From Elusimicrobia bacterium HGW-Elusimicrobia-3 (GTDB taxonomy: Bacteria; Elusimicrobiota; Elusimicrobia; Elusimicrobiales; UBA9959), in contig PHAL01000005.1 in NCBI GenBank assembly GCA_002840355.1, forward strand, positions 1-64,000: a stretch of DNA of 64,000 bases, in the 5' to 3' direction. The notes beneath the pieces were generated by a model. That model searched no databases. It had not been told where the DNA came from and saw nothing but the letters and a program-made list of their open reading frames with translations. Shown piece after piece: positions 22,848-32,328 of this stretch (positions are counted from its first letter, which is position 1; each line of letters opens with the position of its first letter). A program made the translations under genes and the position numbers.

Positions 22848-23732
22848 TCAGGCTCCCCGCAGCGACACCGACAAAACCCGCAGTTCCTCGGTTTCTTTGC
22901 GGGATAATTTCAAACCCGCCAGGAACTCCTCGCCGGCCGCCCCCATCAGGGCGGCCACCGCGGCCAGTCTCGCCCGGGCCCCGGCCTGCGCGGCCACCAG
23001 CGGGCCGAAGGCGAAAGCGGGATGCAGCACGGCCAGCGCGCCCAGGTCACGCAGCAGTTCCAGGGCCGGCAGCGGGTTCTCCTCTGACAGGATCTTTACC
23101 AGCTCGTTGCGCAGGCGCTCGCGGCTGAGCACTCCTGGCAAACCGTTGGCTACGGCGGCCCGGGCCAGCGCCAGCGTGCCGGCCTCCAGCCGCCAGCCGA
23201 AGCGCCCGGCGAAGCGGGCCGCGCGGTAGACGCGGGTCGGGTCGTCCTCGAAACTTTTCTCGTGCAGCACGCGCAGCAGCCCGGCCTTGAGATCGGCCAG
23301 CCCGCCGTAAGGGTCCAGCAGGGAGTAGCGCTCCGGGCCGTTCAGGCGCACGGCCATGGCGTTGCAGGCGAAGTCGCGGCGCCGCAGGTCCTCGGCGGCC
23401 GAGGCGGCCTCGCTGACGGTAGGCAGGGCGCCGGGCCGCGCGTAGACCTCCTTGCGGAACCTGGCGAAGTCCAGGCGGCGGCCGGCGGCCGAGAAGAAGC
23501 GCACGGTCAGGAAAGGGGTGAATTTGCGGTGATTGCCGCCGTAGGCCAGCTCCAGGCCGGCCACCAGCGGGGCCTGGTCCCCCCCGACCAGGAAGTCGAT
23601 ATCCTCGCTGGGGCGGCCCAGCGCCCAGTCGCGCGCGCAGCCGCCCACGGCATAAAGCTCCCCCCCCGCCTCGTCGGCCAGCGCCGCGGCCTTTTCCAGG
23701 AGCGGCAGGTCGTTGAGCGGGCGCAGGAGCAT
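22848..23732 (-). CDS. tRNA nucleotidyltransferase / poly(A) polymerase family protein
   Basis: A 294-residue class II nucleotidyltransferase. AVGGCARDWALGRPSEDIDF carries the GG..RD and DxD catalytic motifs. RRRDFACNAMAVRL and FEDDPTRVYRAARFAGRFG are the following family motifs. It is shorter than full CCA-adding enzymes, stopping after the neck/body region, so it could be a CC-adding, A-adding or minimal CCA enzyme. Its stop is 1 nt from that of the convergent sensor gene. It overlaps the CpXC gene start by 1 nt. Confidence 0.88.
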   Translation of the reverse strand: MLLRPLNDLPLLEKAAALADEAGGELYAVGGCARDWALGRPSEDIDFLVGGDQAPLVAGLELAYGGNHRKFTPFLTVRFFSAAGRRLDFARFRKEVYARPGALPTVSEAASAAEDLRRRDFACNAMAVRLNGPERYSLLDPYGGLADLKAGLLRVLHEKSFEDDPTRVYRAARFAGRFGWRLEAGTLALARAAVANGLPGVLSRERLRNELVKILSEENPLPALELLRDLGALAVLHPAFAFGPLVAAQAGARARLAAVAALMGAAGEEFLAGLKLSRKETEELRVLSVSLRGA

Positions 23733-24376
23733 CAGATCTTTACGAAGGGGATGGTGTCGTCTTTACCGGCTTTCAGCGCTTCCAGCAGCTTCTTGAGCCG
23801 GGGCAGCGCGTCGTTCTTGGCGAACAGGCCTTCGGCGGCCTTCAGGGCCGCGGCGCGGCTGAACAGGCCGGCCGGCATGGGCAGCGAGAACGGGATGTCC
23901 ATTTCGCGGGCGGCGACCGGGTTCACGGGCACCAGGCGCAGGCCCTCTTCACGGGCCATGAACTCCATCACGTCGGTCTCTTCTTCGCGGTCCCTGTCGT
24001 TCTCCAGCCTGGCGATCAGCTGGCCCAGGCCGAAAAGGTAAAGCGGAGCGGCGGTCAGGCCCTGGCCGGCGAAGAGCGAAGCCTTCACGGGCTCGTAGTC
24101 GGCGTTCATGCGCGCCACCCACTTCTCTTTTTCGGCCTCGTAGGACTCCGGCATCACGAAGGCCAGCAGGTCCCGGTGCGGGTCGATGTAGAGGAAAGGC
24201 TCCTCGTGCTGCACCATCTCCTCGCACTTGGGACAGACCAGCAGGTCGAACTCGCCGCTGAGGATGAGTTCTTTCACGTCGTGGTCGCGGTCGCCGCGCA
24301 CGACCGTCCAGAAGTCGGCGTCGAAGCCCTCGCCGCAGTGCGGACACTCGACCCTGAAGATGCCCTTGGTGGCCAT
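23732..24376 (-). CDS. CpXC domain protein
   Basis: A 214-residue protein with a four-cysteine zinc-binding N-terminus: VECPHCGEGFDADFW and LLVCPKCEEMVQHEEP. This is the CpXC domain, of unknown function. The rest is mixed helical and acidic. It begins directly after the PLP enzyme gene stop and overlaps the nucleotidyltransferase gene, so the three form an operon. Confidence 0.82.
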   Translation of the reverse strand: MATKGIFRVECPHCGEGFDADFWTVVRGDRDHDVKELILSGEFDLLVCPKCEEMVQHEEPFLYIDPHRDLLAFVMPESYEAEKEKWVARMNADYEPVKASLFAGQGLTAAPLYLFGLGQLIARLENDRDREEETDVMEFMAREEGLRLVPVNPVAAREMDIPFSLPMPAGLFSRAAALKAAEGLFAKNDALPRLKKLLEALKAGKDDTIPFVKI

Positions 24377-25825
24377 TTACAGGCCCACTTCCCGGTTGAA
24401 AGCTACTATCAGCCTGTCGTACTCCTCCACCTGCGCGAAGGACTCGTCCCAGAAGGCCGGGTCCCACAGCTGGCGCAGCTCGTCGGAAGTGCGGCCCTGC
24501 TGCTCCACCCAGGTGAAGTACTTGAGGTTATGCACGGCCTTGCGGTCGGCGTAGGTGAGCTCTTTCATGCTGGAGGTGTTCTCGCCCAGCAGGCGGCGCT
24601 CGAAGTCCACCAGCGCGTTCTCGCGGGTGTACTTGCCCATTTCCTTCTCCATCTCCTTCAGGCGGGAACCGTACAGGTCCATGGAGTCGGTGAACACGGT
24701 GACGATGACGTCGTCCTTGCCCATTTCGTAATACTTGGCGGTCTTGATGGCGCTGAGCATGTTGGAGATACCGGAGAAGCCGAGCAGGCCCAGCTTCCCG
24801 ATGACCTCTTTCTTCACGCCGTACTGCGCCAGCACCTTCTTGCCCTCGGGCTCGTTGAAGAGCCGGGCTATGCGCACGCAGGCCTCGTCGTCGATGGCGG
24901 TGACCACGTCGGTGTTGCGCACGTTGTGCACCCACGGGATGTGCTTGTCGCCGATGCCTTCTATGCGGTGCTCGCCGAAACCGTTATTGAGTATCGTGGG
25001 GCACTGCAGCGCCTCGGAGGCGGTGATCTTCATGCCGGGGAACTTCTTCTTGAGGTAGTCGCCGGCGCCTATCGTGCCGGCGGAACCGGTGGCGGAGGTG
25101 AAGGCCGCGAGGCGGCTCTTGGGGCCCTTTATGGCGTTGAAGGCTTCCTCGAGGGCGGCACCGGTGACATGGTAATGCCACGTGGGGTTGCCCATCTCTT
25201 CGAACTGGTTGAAGATCACGCAGTCCTTGCGGGTCTTCTTGATCTCCCAGCACTTGTCGTAAATCTCCTTGACGTTGCTCTCGGTGCCGGGGGTGGCGAT
25301 GACCTCGGAACCTATCTCCTTGAGCCAGTCAAAGCGCTCCTTGCTCATGCCCTCGGGCAGTATGGCCACGGGGGTGGTACCCAGCAGCTTCGAATCGAAG
25401 GCGCCGCCGCGGCAGTAGTTGCCGGTGGAGGGCCAGACGGCTTTCTGGGCCTCGGCGTCGAACTCGCCGGTGACCATGCGGGGGGCCAGGCAGCCGAAGG
25501 CCGCGCCGACCTTGTGCGCGCCGGTGGGGAAGTATTTGCCGACGATGCCGATCACGCGGGCGTCTATGCCGGTGATCTCGCGGGGGATCTCCAGCATGTT
25601 CACGGGGCCGAAGCCGCCGGTCTTGGGGTCGTTATGCCAGTTGATGCGGAAGAGGTTTATGGGGTTGATGTCCCAGAGGCCGACGGGCTTGAGGGCCTTC
25701 TTGACCTTGTCGGGGATGAGGTTCGGGTCCTTCATCTGCGCGAAAGTGGGCATCACGATCTTGCGCTTGCGGCACAGGGCGGCGTTGCGCTTTACGATGA
25801 CGGGATTAACTTTAAGTTTGGCCAT
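24377..25825 (-). CDS. PLP-dependent fold-type II enzyme (threonine synthase / TrpB-like)
   Basis: A 482-residue enzyme. FPTGAHKVGAAFG carries the likely PLP-binding lysine, WPSTGNYCRGGAF the substrate/PLP ring loop, and TSATGSAGTIGAGDYL the phosphate cup. The overall pattern fits proteins usually named PLP-dependent protein subunit beta; the reaction is not known. ATG 25825 has GGAGGA upstream. A longer reading to 26179 is rejected because its first 118 residues cross a structured intergenic element and are not enzyme-like. Confidence 0.88.
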   Translation of the reverse strand: MAKLKVNPVIVKRNAALCRKRKIVMPTFAQMKDPNLIPDKVKKALKPVGLWDINPINLFRINWHNDPKTGGFGPVNMLEIPREITGIDARVIGIVGKYFPTGAHKVGAAFGCLAPRMVTGEFDAEAQKAVWPSTGNYCRGGAFDSKLLGTTPVAILPEGMSKERFDWLKEIGSEVIATPGTESNVKEIYDKCWEIKKTRKDCVIFNQFEEMGNPTWHYHVTGAALEEAFNAIKGPKSRLAAFTSATGSAGTIGAGDYLKKKFPGMKITASEALQCPTILNNGFGEHRIEGIGDKHIPWVHNVRNTDVVTAIDDEACVRIARLFNEPEGKKVLAQYGVKKEVIGKLGLLGFSGISNMLSAIKTAKYYEMGKDDVIVTVFTDSMDLYGSRLKEMEKEMGKYTRENALVDFERRLLGENTSSMKELTYADRKAVHNLKYFTWVEQQGRTSDELRQLWDPAFWDESFAQVEEYDRLIVAFNREVGL

Positions 25826-25912
25826 TATAATATTCCTCCGGAGTAATCTTCGCGAAAATCTTATTTTTATTATAGCAATATCCGGCAGAACCGGTATACC
25901 TTGGGGGGCGCT

Positions 25913-26036
25913 GCCGCCAGGGGACTGGGCCAGCGCGACTTTGGGGAAGGGGGACCCGCCATAATTTTCCCCGGGCGGGGGGAACCGCGCAACGGTTCCC
26001 CTCGGCCCAGGAGCGCTGGCCCGGTCGCCTGGCGGC
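25913..26036. repeat. Structured inverted-repeat element C
   Basis: 24-nt arms (25913-25936 and 26013-26036; GCCGCCAGGGGACTGGGCCA to the left) match at 22 positions, one mismatch being a G-U. Inside are CCCGCC/GGGCGG (near 25955 and 25973) and GGGGAACCG/CGGTTCCCC (near 25979 and 25993). It lies between the PLP gene and the terminator of the next gene. The layout of outer arms with two inner hairpins resembles elements A and B, but the sequence is not clearly the same family. Confidence 0.5.
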
Positions 26037-26048
26037 GGCAATAGCGAC

Positions 26049-26080
26049 AAAAAAATACCCGCCGGTGAGGGCGGGTATTT
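26049..26080 (-). terminator. Rho-independent terminator of the secreted cysteine-rich gene
   Basis: AAATACCCGCC/GGCGGGTATTT (26080-26070 with 26063-26053 read on minus), 11 bp with a 6-nt loop, then a U-run (26055-26049). It is 18 bp past the stop of the gene starting at 27054. Confidence 0.93.
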
Positions 26081-26097
26081 CTTGCCGCTGGCGAAGC

Positions 26098-27054
26098 TTA
26101 TTTGGCTTCGATAGAGGGGGTCTTGTCCTTCTTGACGAAGTTGTCCTTGGAGATGGCGCCCACGCGCTTGAAGCCCCATTTCAGGAAGTACTTCTTGGCG
26201 CCGCGGTCGTCGGCGGAGCGGTAGGTGTCGTCGTCGGATTCGGGCTTCTCCAGGTCCTTGAGCGTGAAAGCCATCGTGTAGCCCTCGGCCGCCTCGAACG
26301 TGAATTCCTTGGAGCCCTTGTAGCCGTTGAAGATCCAGGCGCCGTCGCGGTAGAGGTCGATCTTTATGGAGACCTTCTCGCCGGCGTATTCCTTGGCCCA
26401 GCGGTCGTTGACCTTGAAGGTGAACTTGCCGTCGGCGTAGGAGAAGTCGCCGTAGTTGAGGCCGTTCTCGTCGGCTTTCATGGCCACCTTGTACTGCGGG
26501 GCCAGTTCGAAGAGCGTGTCGTAGTTGCCCTCGCGGCGGGCGGTGTACTTATAGGCCGCGGCGTTGATGTACAGGTCCATCCAGGGGCCCTGCAGGCAGA
26601 TCTCGAAGCTCTCGCGCTCCCAGGGCAGCAGCTTGCGGGGGTTGACCTTTATCTGGCCGGCCTGGGTCCAGGTCATGCCGGGGCGCTCGTAGCAGTACTG
26701 CTGCGGCACCATGTGGCACTTCTGCTGGGCCACCTGCGTACCGTTGGGGCCGGGCACCATCACGGTGTAGCACTGCTGCACCATCTGCGTGTGGCAGACG
26801 GTCTCGTACTCGGTGCTGCGCAGGTACACCCTCTCGCTGACCAGCTCCTTGTCGCTGGGGCCGAAAGAGAAGCGGGCGCAGTCGCGGCTGTAATGGCCGA
26901 TCTTGGGCGCCGGCGCGGCCGGGATCACCAGGTCCGAATTGACGGCCTGGGAAACAAAGTCCTTCACGTCTACGCCCTTGTTGAAATTCACCTGGGCGTT
27001 GGCCGCGGCGATAAAGCCCGTTATTACGAGCACCGCGAATATAACTTTCTTCAT
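26098..27054 (-). CDS. Secreted cysteine-containing protein of unknown function
   Basis: A 318-residue protein with a signal peptide (MKKVIFAVLVITGFIAAANA). Residues about 80-120 hold repeated Q/C/V motifs: VCHTQMVQQCYTVMV, QQKCHMVPQQYCYERP, together four closely spaced cysteines plus one more on each side (CARFSF; EICLQGP). The C-terminal half is beta-rich with FTFKVNDRW and EFTFEAAEGY. No family recognised. The downstream start at 27054 was chosen because GGAGGA precedes it; upstream residues lack a leader. Terminator at 26049-26080. Confidence 0.78.
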   Translation of the reverse strand: MKKVIFAVLVITGFIAAANAQVNFNKGVDVKDFVSQAVNSDLVIPAAPAPKIGHYSRDCARFSFGPSDKELVSERVYLRSTEYETVCHTQMVQQCYTVMVPGPNGTQVAQQKCHMVPQQYCYERPGMTWTQAGQIKVNPRKLLPWERESFEICLQGPWMDLYINAAAYKYTARREGNYDTLFELAPQYKVAMKADENGLNYGDFSYADGKFTFKVNDRWAKEYAGEKVSIKIDLYRDGAWIFNGYKGSKEFTFEAAEGYTMAFTLKDLEKPESDDDTYRSADDRGAKKYFLKWGFKRVGAISKDNFVKKDKTPSIEAK

Positions 27055-27139
27055 TCTTGTTTCCTCCGTATTCCCCCCCGTCAGACTAAAAGGGATATAC
27101 CTATATTTTATCAAATCCGCGCGACAAGTACGGCCGGCC

Positions 27140-27412
27140 CTAGGATACCTTCACTTCCTTGCCTATCCAGATGAAGGCCGAGGGCAGGACGATGCACTGG
27201 CAATGAGAGCTCAGGATGGAGCTGTGCTCGGGCAGGATGCTCACTATCCCGTTGATCCAGGAGACGGAGCGTATATGCTCGGCGTCTATCCACTCGTAGA
27301 CGCGCGGCCCCACCCGGGGCATCATGGTCCACACCACCGCCTTGTCCCAGGGGATCTCGTTGGCGTCCGACGAAAACTTGATCTCCGGTATCTTCTGTCC
27401 CAATGAATCCAT
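27140..27412 (-). CDS. Small hypothetical protein
   Basis: A 90-residue reading frame starting MDSLGQKIPEIKFSSDANE with AAGGCGG before the ATG, directly downstream of RNase P RNA. It has no membrane segment; a hydrophobic stretch with two cysteines (SSHCQCIVLPSAF) lies near the C-terminus. No family recognised. It may be expressed by readthrough from rnpB. Existence as a real gene is uncertain. Confidence 0.5.
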   Translation of the reverse strand: MDSLGQKIPEIKFSSDANEIPWDKAVVWTMMPRVGPRVYEWIDAEHIRSVSWINGIVSILPEHSSILSSHCQCIVLPSAFIWIGKEVKVS

Positions 27413-27445
27413 ATATTCCGCCTTTTTCGGGTAGTCCAAATTTTT

Positions 27446-27829
27446 TAGACCGCGGACTGTACCCCGAATTCTGTCCAGCGCCTTGCGGCGCCTGGAGGAC
27501 CATTTATCTATTGCGGCCCACTCTGCGCTGCCCCCCGGAGGGGGCGGACGGGCAGTCCATCGCGCAACTTTGGCCTTGCTTCAGGAGGGGCTTGCATTGC
27601 CGCACGCATCTCTGCGTACGCGGTGCGCTCTTACCGCACCTTTTCACCCTTACCCTTGCGGGCGGTATGTTCTCTGTGGCGCTATCCGTCGACGGGGGAT
27701 ATAGCCCCCGCCTCCCGGCCTATGCTCCGCTCATATAATGCTGCGAAGTTTGAACCGGCACCCTGCCCTGTGAAGTTCGGAAGTTCCTCCCCTCCCTTGC
27801 GGGAAGAGCGGCCCTCCGTCCGCGGTCTA
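27446..27829 (-). ncRNA. rnpB: RNase P RNA, bacterial class A
   Basis: About 384 nt. The 5' TAGACCGCGGAC pairs with the 3' GTCCGCGGTCTA (helix P1). Conserved regions are GAGGAACTTCCGAACTTCAC near the 5' end, AGGGTGAAAAGGTGCGGTAA and AGAGCGCACCGC in the middle, and AGATAAATGG followed by ACAGAATTCGGGGTACAG (the P4 partner) near the 3' end. This is the catalytic RNA that removes tRNA 5' leaders. It begins 18 nt after the zinc-ribbon gene stop; a TAAAAAATTTGG tail ends it. Confidence 0.97.
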
Positions 27830-27847
27830 AATTCTTTATGGCTGTGT

Positions 27848-28600
27848 TCAGCCCTGGCCGAAAAGCGTCTTTTCGCGATACAGCAGCCGGCGGCAGTCCG
27901 GGCAGTACGTGAGCGTGTCGGGCTTCTTCACGTCCACGGCCTTCTGCGGCGTGACCGCCATGTGGCAGCCCCCGCAGGACAGCTTGCCCGTGGCCGGCTC
28001 CTCGTGCACGGCCACCACGGCCAGGCCGGCGCGGTTGGCGCGCACCGCCTCGTAGCGCTCCACCAGCTCCGGGGTTATCGCGGCGGCGGCGGCGGCGCGC
28101 ACGCCCTCGGCGGCGGCCAGCTCGGCGGCCACGGCCACGGCCGCGGCCTGCAGCGCGGCCACCTCGGCGTTCTTGGCCTCTTCCACTTTCTTCACCTCGG
28201 CCTGCAGCGCCTTGTCCTGCCCGGAGGCCCGGTCTATCTCGTCGAGCAGCGTCAGCACGCCGGTCTCCAGCTCGTCCTTGGCCGCCTTGTCGGTCTCGAT
28301 CTCGGCGAGCAGCGCCTTGAAAGCGCTGTTGTCTTTTACCTGGTTGAGCTGCAGCTGGTGCTTGCGTATGCCTTCCTCGGCCTCGGCTATCCTGAGCTCC
28401 AGGTCCTTCTTGCGCGACTGCAGCGCCAGGTAAGCCTCCCGCGCGCCCAGCATCTCGGCCTTCTTGCCGGCGAAGGCGGCCTCCGCGGCCTTGACCTTGC
28501 GCGGTATGTCGGCCGCCCGGGCCCGCAGGGCGTCCAGGGCCGTGTCGCGTTTCTGTAGTTCGACCAGCGCCCTGGCCTCCACGGTATGTATAGTTTCCAT
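27848..28600 (-). CDS. Coiled-coil C4 zinc-ribbon protein (COG1579 type)
   Basis: A 250-residue protein: residues 1-180 are a long alanine/glutamate-rich antiparallel coiled coil, and the C-terminus has a four-cysteine zinc ribbon (LSCGGCHMAV and LTYCPDCRRLLY). Its position directly before rnpB is common for this family. A nucleic-acid or ribosome role is suggested for relatives, but the function is not established. Confidence 0.87.
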   Translation of the reverse strand: METIHTVEARALVELQKRDTALDALRARAADIPRKVKAAEAAFAGKKAEMLGAREAYLALQSRKKDLELRIAEAEEGIRKHQLQLNQVKDNSAFKALLAEIETDKAAKDELETGVLTLLDEIDRASGQDKALQAEVKKVEEAKNAEVAALQAAAVAVAAELAAAEGVRAAAAAAITPELVERYEAVRANRAGLAVVAVHEEPATGKLSCGGCHMAVTPQKAVDVKKPDTLTYCPDCRRLLYREKTLFGQG

Positions 28601-28616
28601 TGTCCCCCCGGCCGGC

Positions 28617-29486
28617 CTAAGGCCGCGCCGCTCCCTTCAGGTTCTTAAAGATCGCCATCGCCGCCCGGCTGCGGTTGAGCGTGTACAGGTGCAGCCCCGG
28701 CGCGCCGCCCTTCAGCAGCCCCTCGGCCTGCCGCGAGGCGTAGTCCACGCTGAACTTGAACATGCCGTCCTTGTCTCCCTCCCAGCGCTCTATGCCCGCC
28801 CTGAGCGGCTCCGGGATGGTTACCTTCATCATCTGGGTGAAGTTCTGCATCTGCCGGTAGCCGGTCAGCGGCATCAGGCCCGGCAGCACCGGCAGGTTTA
28901 TGCCGGCCGCGGCCGCCCGGTCCAGAAAGCGGAAGTAAAAATCGTTGTCGAAGAACAGCTGCGTTATCAGGTAGCCGGCGCCGGCGTCGGCCTTTTCCTT
29001 CAGCCGGGCGATGTCGGCCTCCGGCGAGGGAGACTCCGGGTGCTTCTCCGGGTAACAGGCGCCGCCCACGTCGAAGCCGCCGTCTTTCACCAGGTCCGTC
29101 GTCAACTGCGACGCGTAGCTGTAGTCCCGGCGCAGCGCGCCCGCGGCCACGTTCTGCGGGTCGCCGCGCAGCGCCAGCACGTTGACGATATCCATCTTTT
29201 TCAGGCCCGAGCAGATCTCGGCTATCTCGGCGCGCGTGTGGGCCAGGCAGGTCAGGTGGGCCACCACCTCCAGGCCGAACTGCGACTTCAGCACGCCGCA
29301 CAGCGCCACGGTGCGGTACGGCATGACGCCGCTGGAGGAATTGGTGACCGAAACGAAATCCGGCGACAGGGCCTTGAGTTCCAGCGCCGTGTTAAAGAGC
29401 TTGGCCGTGTCCTCCGCCGTCTTGGGCGGATAGAACTCGAAGGAATAGACCTTCTCGCCGGTCTTGAGCCTCTCGGTGACCTTCAT
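28617..29486 (-). CDS. metF: 5,10-methylenetetrahydrofolate reductase
   Basis: A 289-residue TIM-barrel flavoenzyme. YSFEFYPPKTAEDT carries the catalytic Glu near the N-terminus, NVLALRGDPQ is the folate/flavin motif, and ITQLFFDNDFYFRF the FAD-side motif. Produces 5-methyl-THF for methionine synthesis or, in some anaerobes, for the Wood-Ljungdahl pathway. It overlaps lepB by 1 nt. Confidence 0.95.
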   Translation of the reverse strand: MKVTERLKTGEKVYSFEFYPPKTAEDTAKLFNTALELKALSPDFVSVTNSSSGVMPYRTVALCGVLKSQFGLEVVAHLTCLAHTRAEIAEICSGLKKMDIVNVLALRGDPQNVAAGALRRDYSYASQLTTDLVKDGGFDVGGACYPEKHPESPSPEADIARLKEKADAGAGYLITQLFFDNDFYFRFLDRAAAAGINLPVLPGLMPLTGYRQMQNFTQMMKVTIPEPLRAGIERWEGDKDGMFKFSVDYASRQAEGLLKGGAPGLHLYTLNRSRAAMAIFKNLKGAARP

Positions 29487-30484
29487 CAGCGCGGAAAGCC
29501 CATCCTCGATGGCGGCCAGTAAGTGAACCAGGCCTTGCCCTTTATCAGGCCCTCGGGCACCGCGCCCCAGTAGCGCGAGTCGCAGGAGCGGTCGCGGTTG
29601 TCGCCCATCACCAGGTACTGCCCCTCGGGGACCGTCACCGGCCCGAAATTATCGCGGATGTATTCGGAGAACATCTTGCCCAGCATACGGTTCTCCCAGA
29701 AAACCTGGTAGTCTCCGGGGGAGACCTTATCGGAGGCGCGCGGGTAGCGGGCCTTGTCGAGGTACTGCGTGTAGGGCTCGTCCTCCACCAGCTCCCCGTT
29801 GACGAACAGCCGGCCCTCTACCACCTGCACCCGGTCGCCGGGCATGCCGACCACGCGCTTGATGAAGTCCTTGCCGTACTGGCTGCCGCCGCACTGGTAC
29901 TCGGACGGGTCGGAGGACGGGAACTGGAAGACCACGATGTCGCCCCGTTTGACCTTCCTGAATTTCAGCAGCTTCGTCCTGGTGTAGGGAATGCGGAAGC
30001 CGTAGATGAACTTGTTGACGAACAGGTGGTCGCCGATGAGGAAGGTCTTCTCCATCGAGCCGGAAGGGATCTTGAAGGCCTGGATGAACAGGTACATGAC
30101 CACGCTGGCCAGCAGCACGGCGGAGAACACCGTCTCCGACCATTCCATGTCCTCCTTCATCGAAACGTTCAGGCCGTCCTTCACGGCGGCCTTGCGCGCC
30201 GAGCCGCGCCACCACGCGTAGGCGGCCCCGGCGGCGGCGGCCAGCAGGCCGTAGGTCAGCTGGCGCCCGCTGAAGAGCATGGAGGTCACCACGTCGCCGC
30301 GGCGGTTGTCGAGGCTCACGGACAGCAGCACCGCGACCACGAAAGAGACCAGCGCGGCGAAGACCGCGTGCCAGGCGCGCGTGAACCGCGTGCTGGCCCC
30401 GAACCTGCCCTTCTCCTTGAAGTGATGCGACAGGAACAAGTGCGCGCCCATCAGCACGCCTATCCAGAATAATTTCTCTTCCAT
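29486..30484 (-). CDS. lepB: Signal peptidase I
   Basis: A 332-residue type I leader peptidase. Three or so hydrophobic segments occupy residues 1-135. IPSGSMEKTFLIGD carries catalytic S143, KDFIKRVVGMPGD the catalytic lysine, and MGDNRDRSCDSRYWG the conserved box E. The N-terminal membrane part (about 135 residues) is longer than in E. coli. Cleaves signal peptides such as those of the secreted proteins in this window. Confidence 0.96.
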   Translation of the reverse strand: MEEKLFWIGVLMGAHLFLSHHFKEKGRFGASTRFTRAWHAVFAALVSFVVAVLLSVSLDNRRGDVVTSMLFSGRQLTYGLLAAAAGAAYAWWRGSARKAAVKDGLNVSMKEDMEWSETVFSAVLLASVVMYLFIQAFKIPSGSMEKTFLIGDHLFVNKFIYGFRIPYTRTKLLKFRKVKRGDIVVFQFPSSDPSEYQCGGSQYGKDFIKRVVGMPGDRVQVVEGRLFVNGELVEDEPYTQYLDKARYPRASDKVSPGDYQVFWENRMLGKMFSEYIRDNFGPVTVPEGQYLVMGDNRDRSCDSRYWGAVPEGLIKGKAWFTYWPPSRMGFPR

Positions 30485-30496
30485 CGTTGCGGTCCT

Positions 30497-32305
<1,809 letters not shown>

Positions 32306-32328
32306 GTTGTCTTAATGTCCGGGCCGCG

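Noticed and set aside
25826-26179. N-terminal extension of the PLP enzyme
   Set aside because: It crosses a structured inverted repeat and a terminator, and a GGAGGA site marks ATG 25825.
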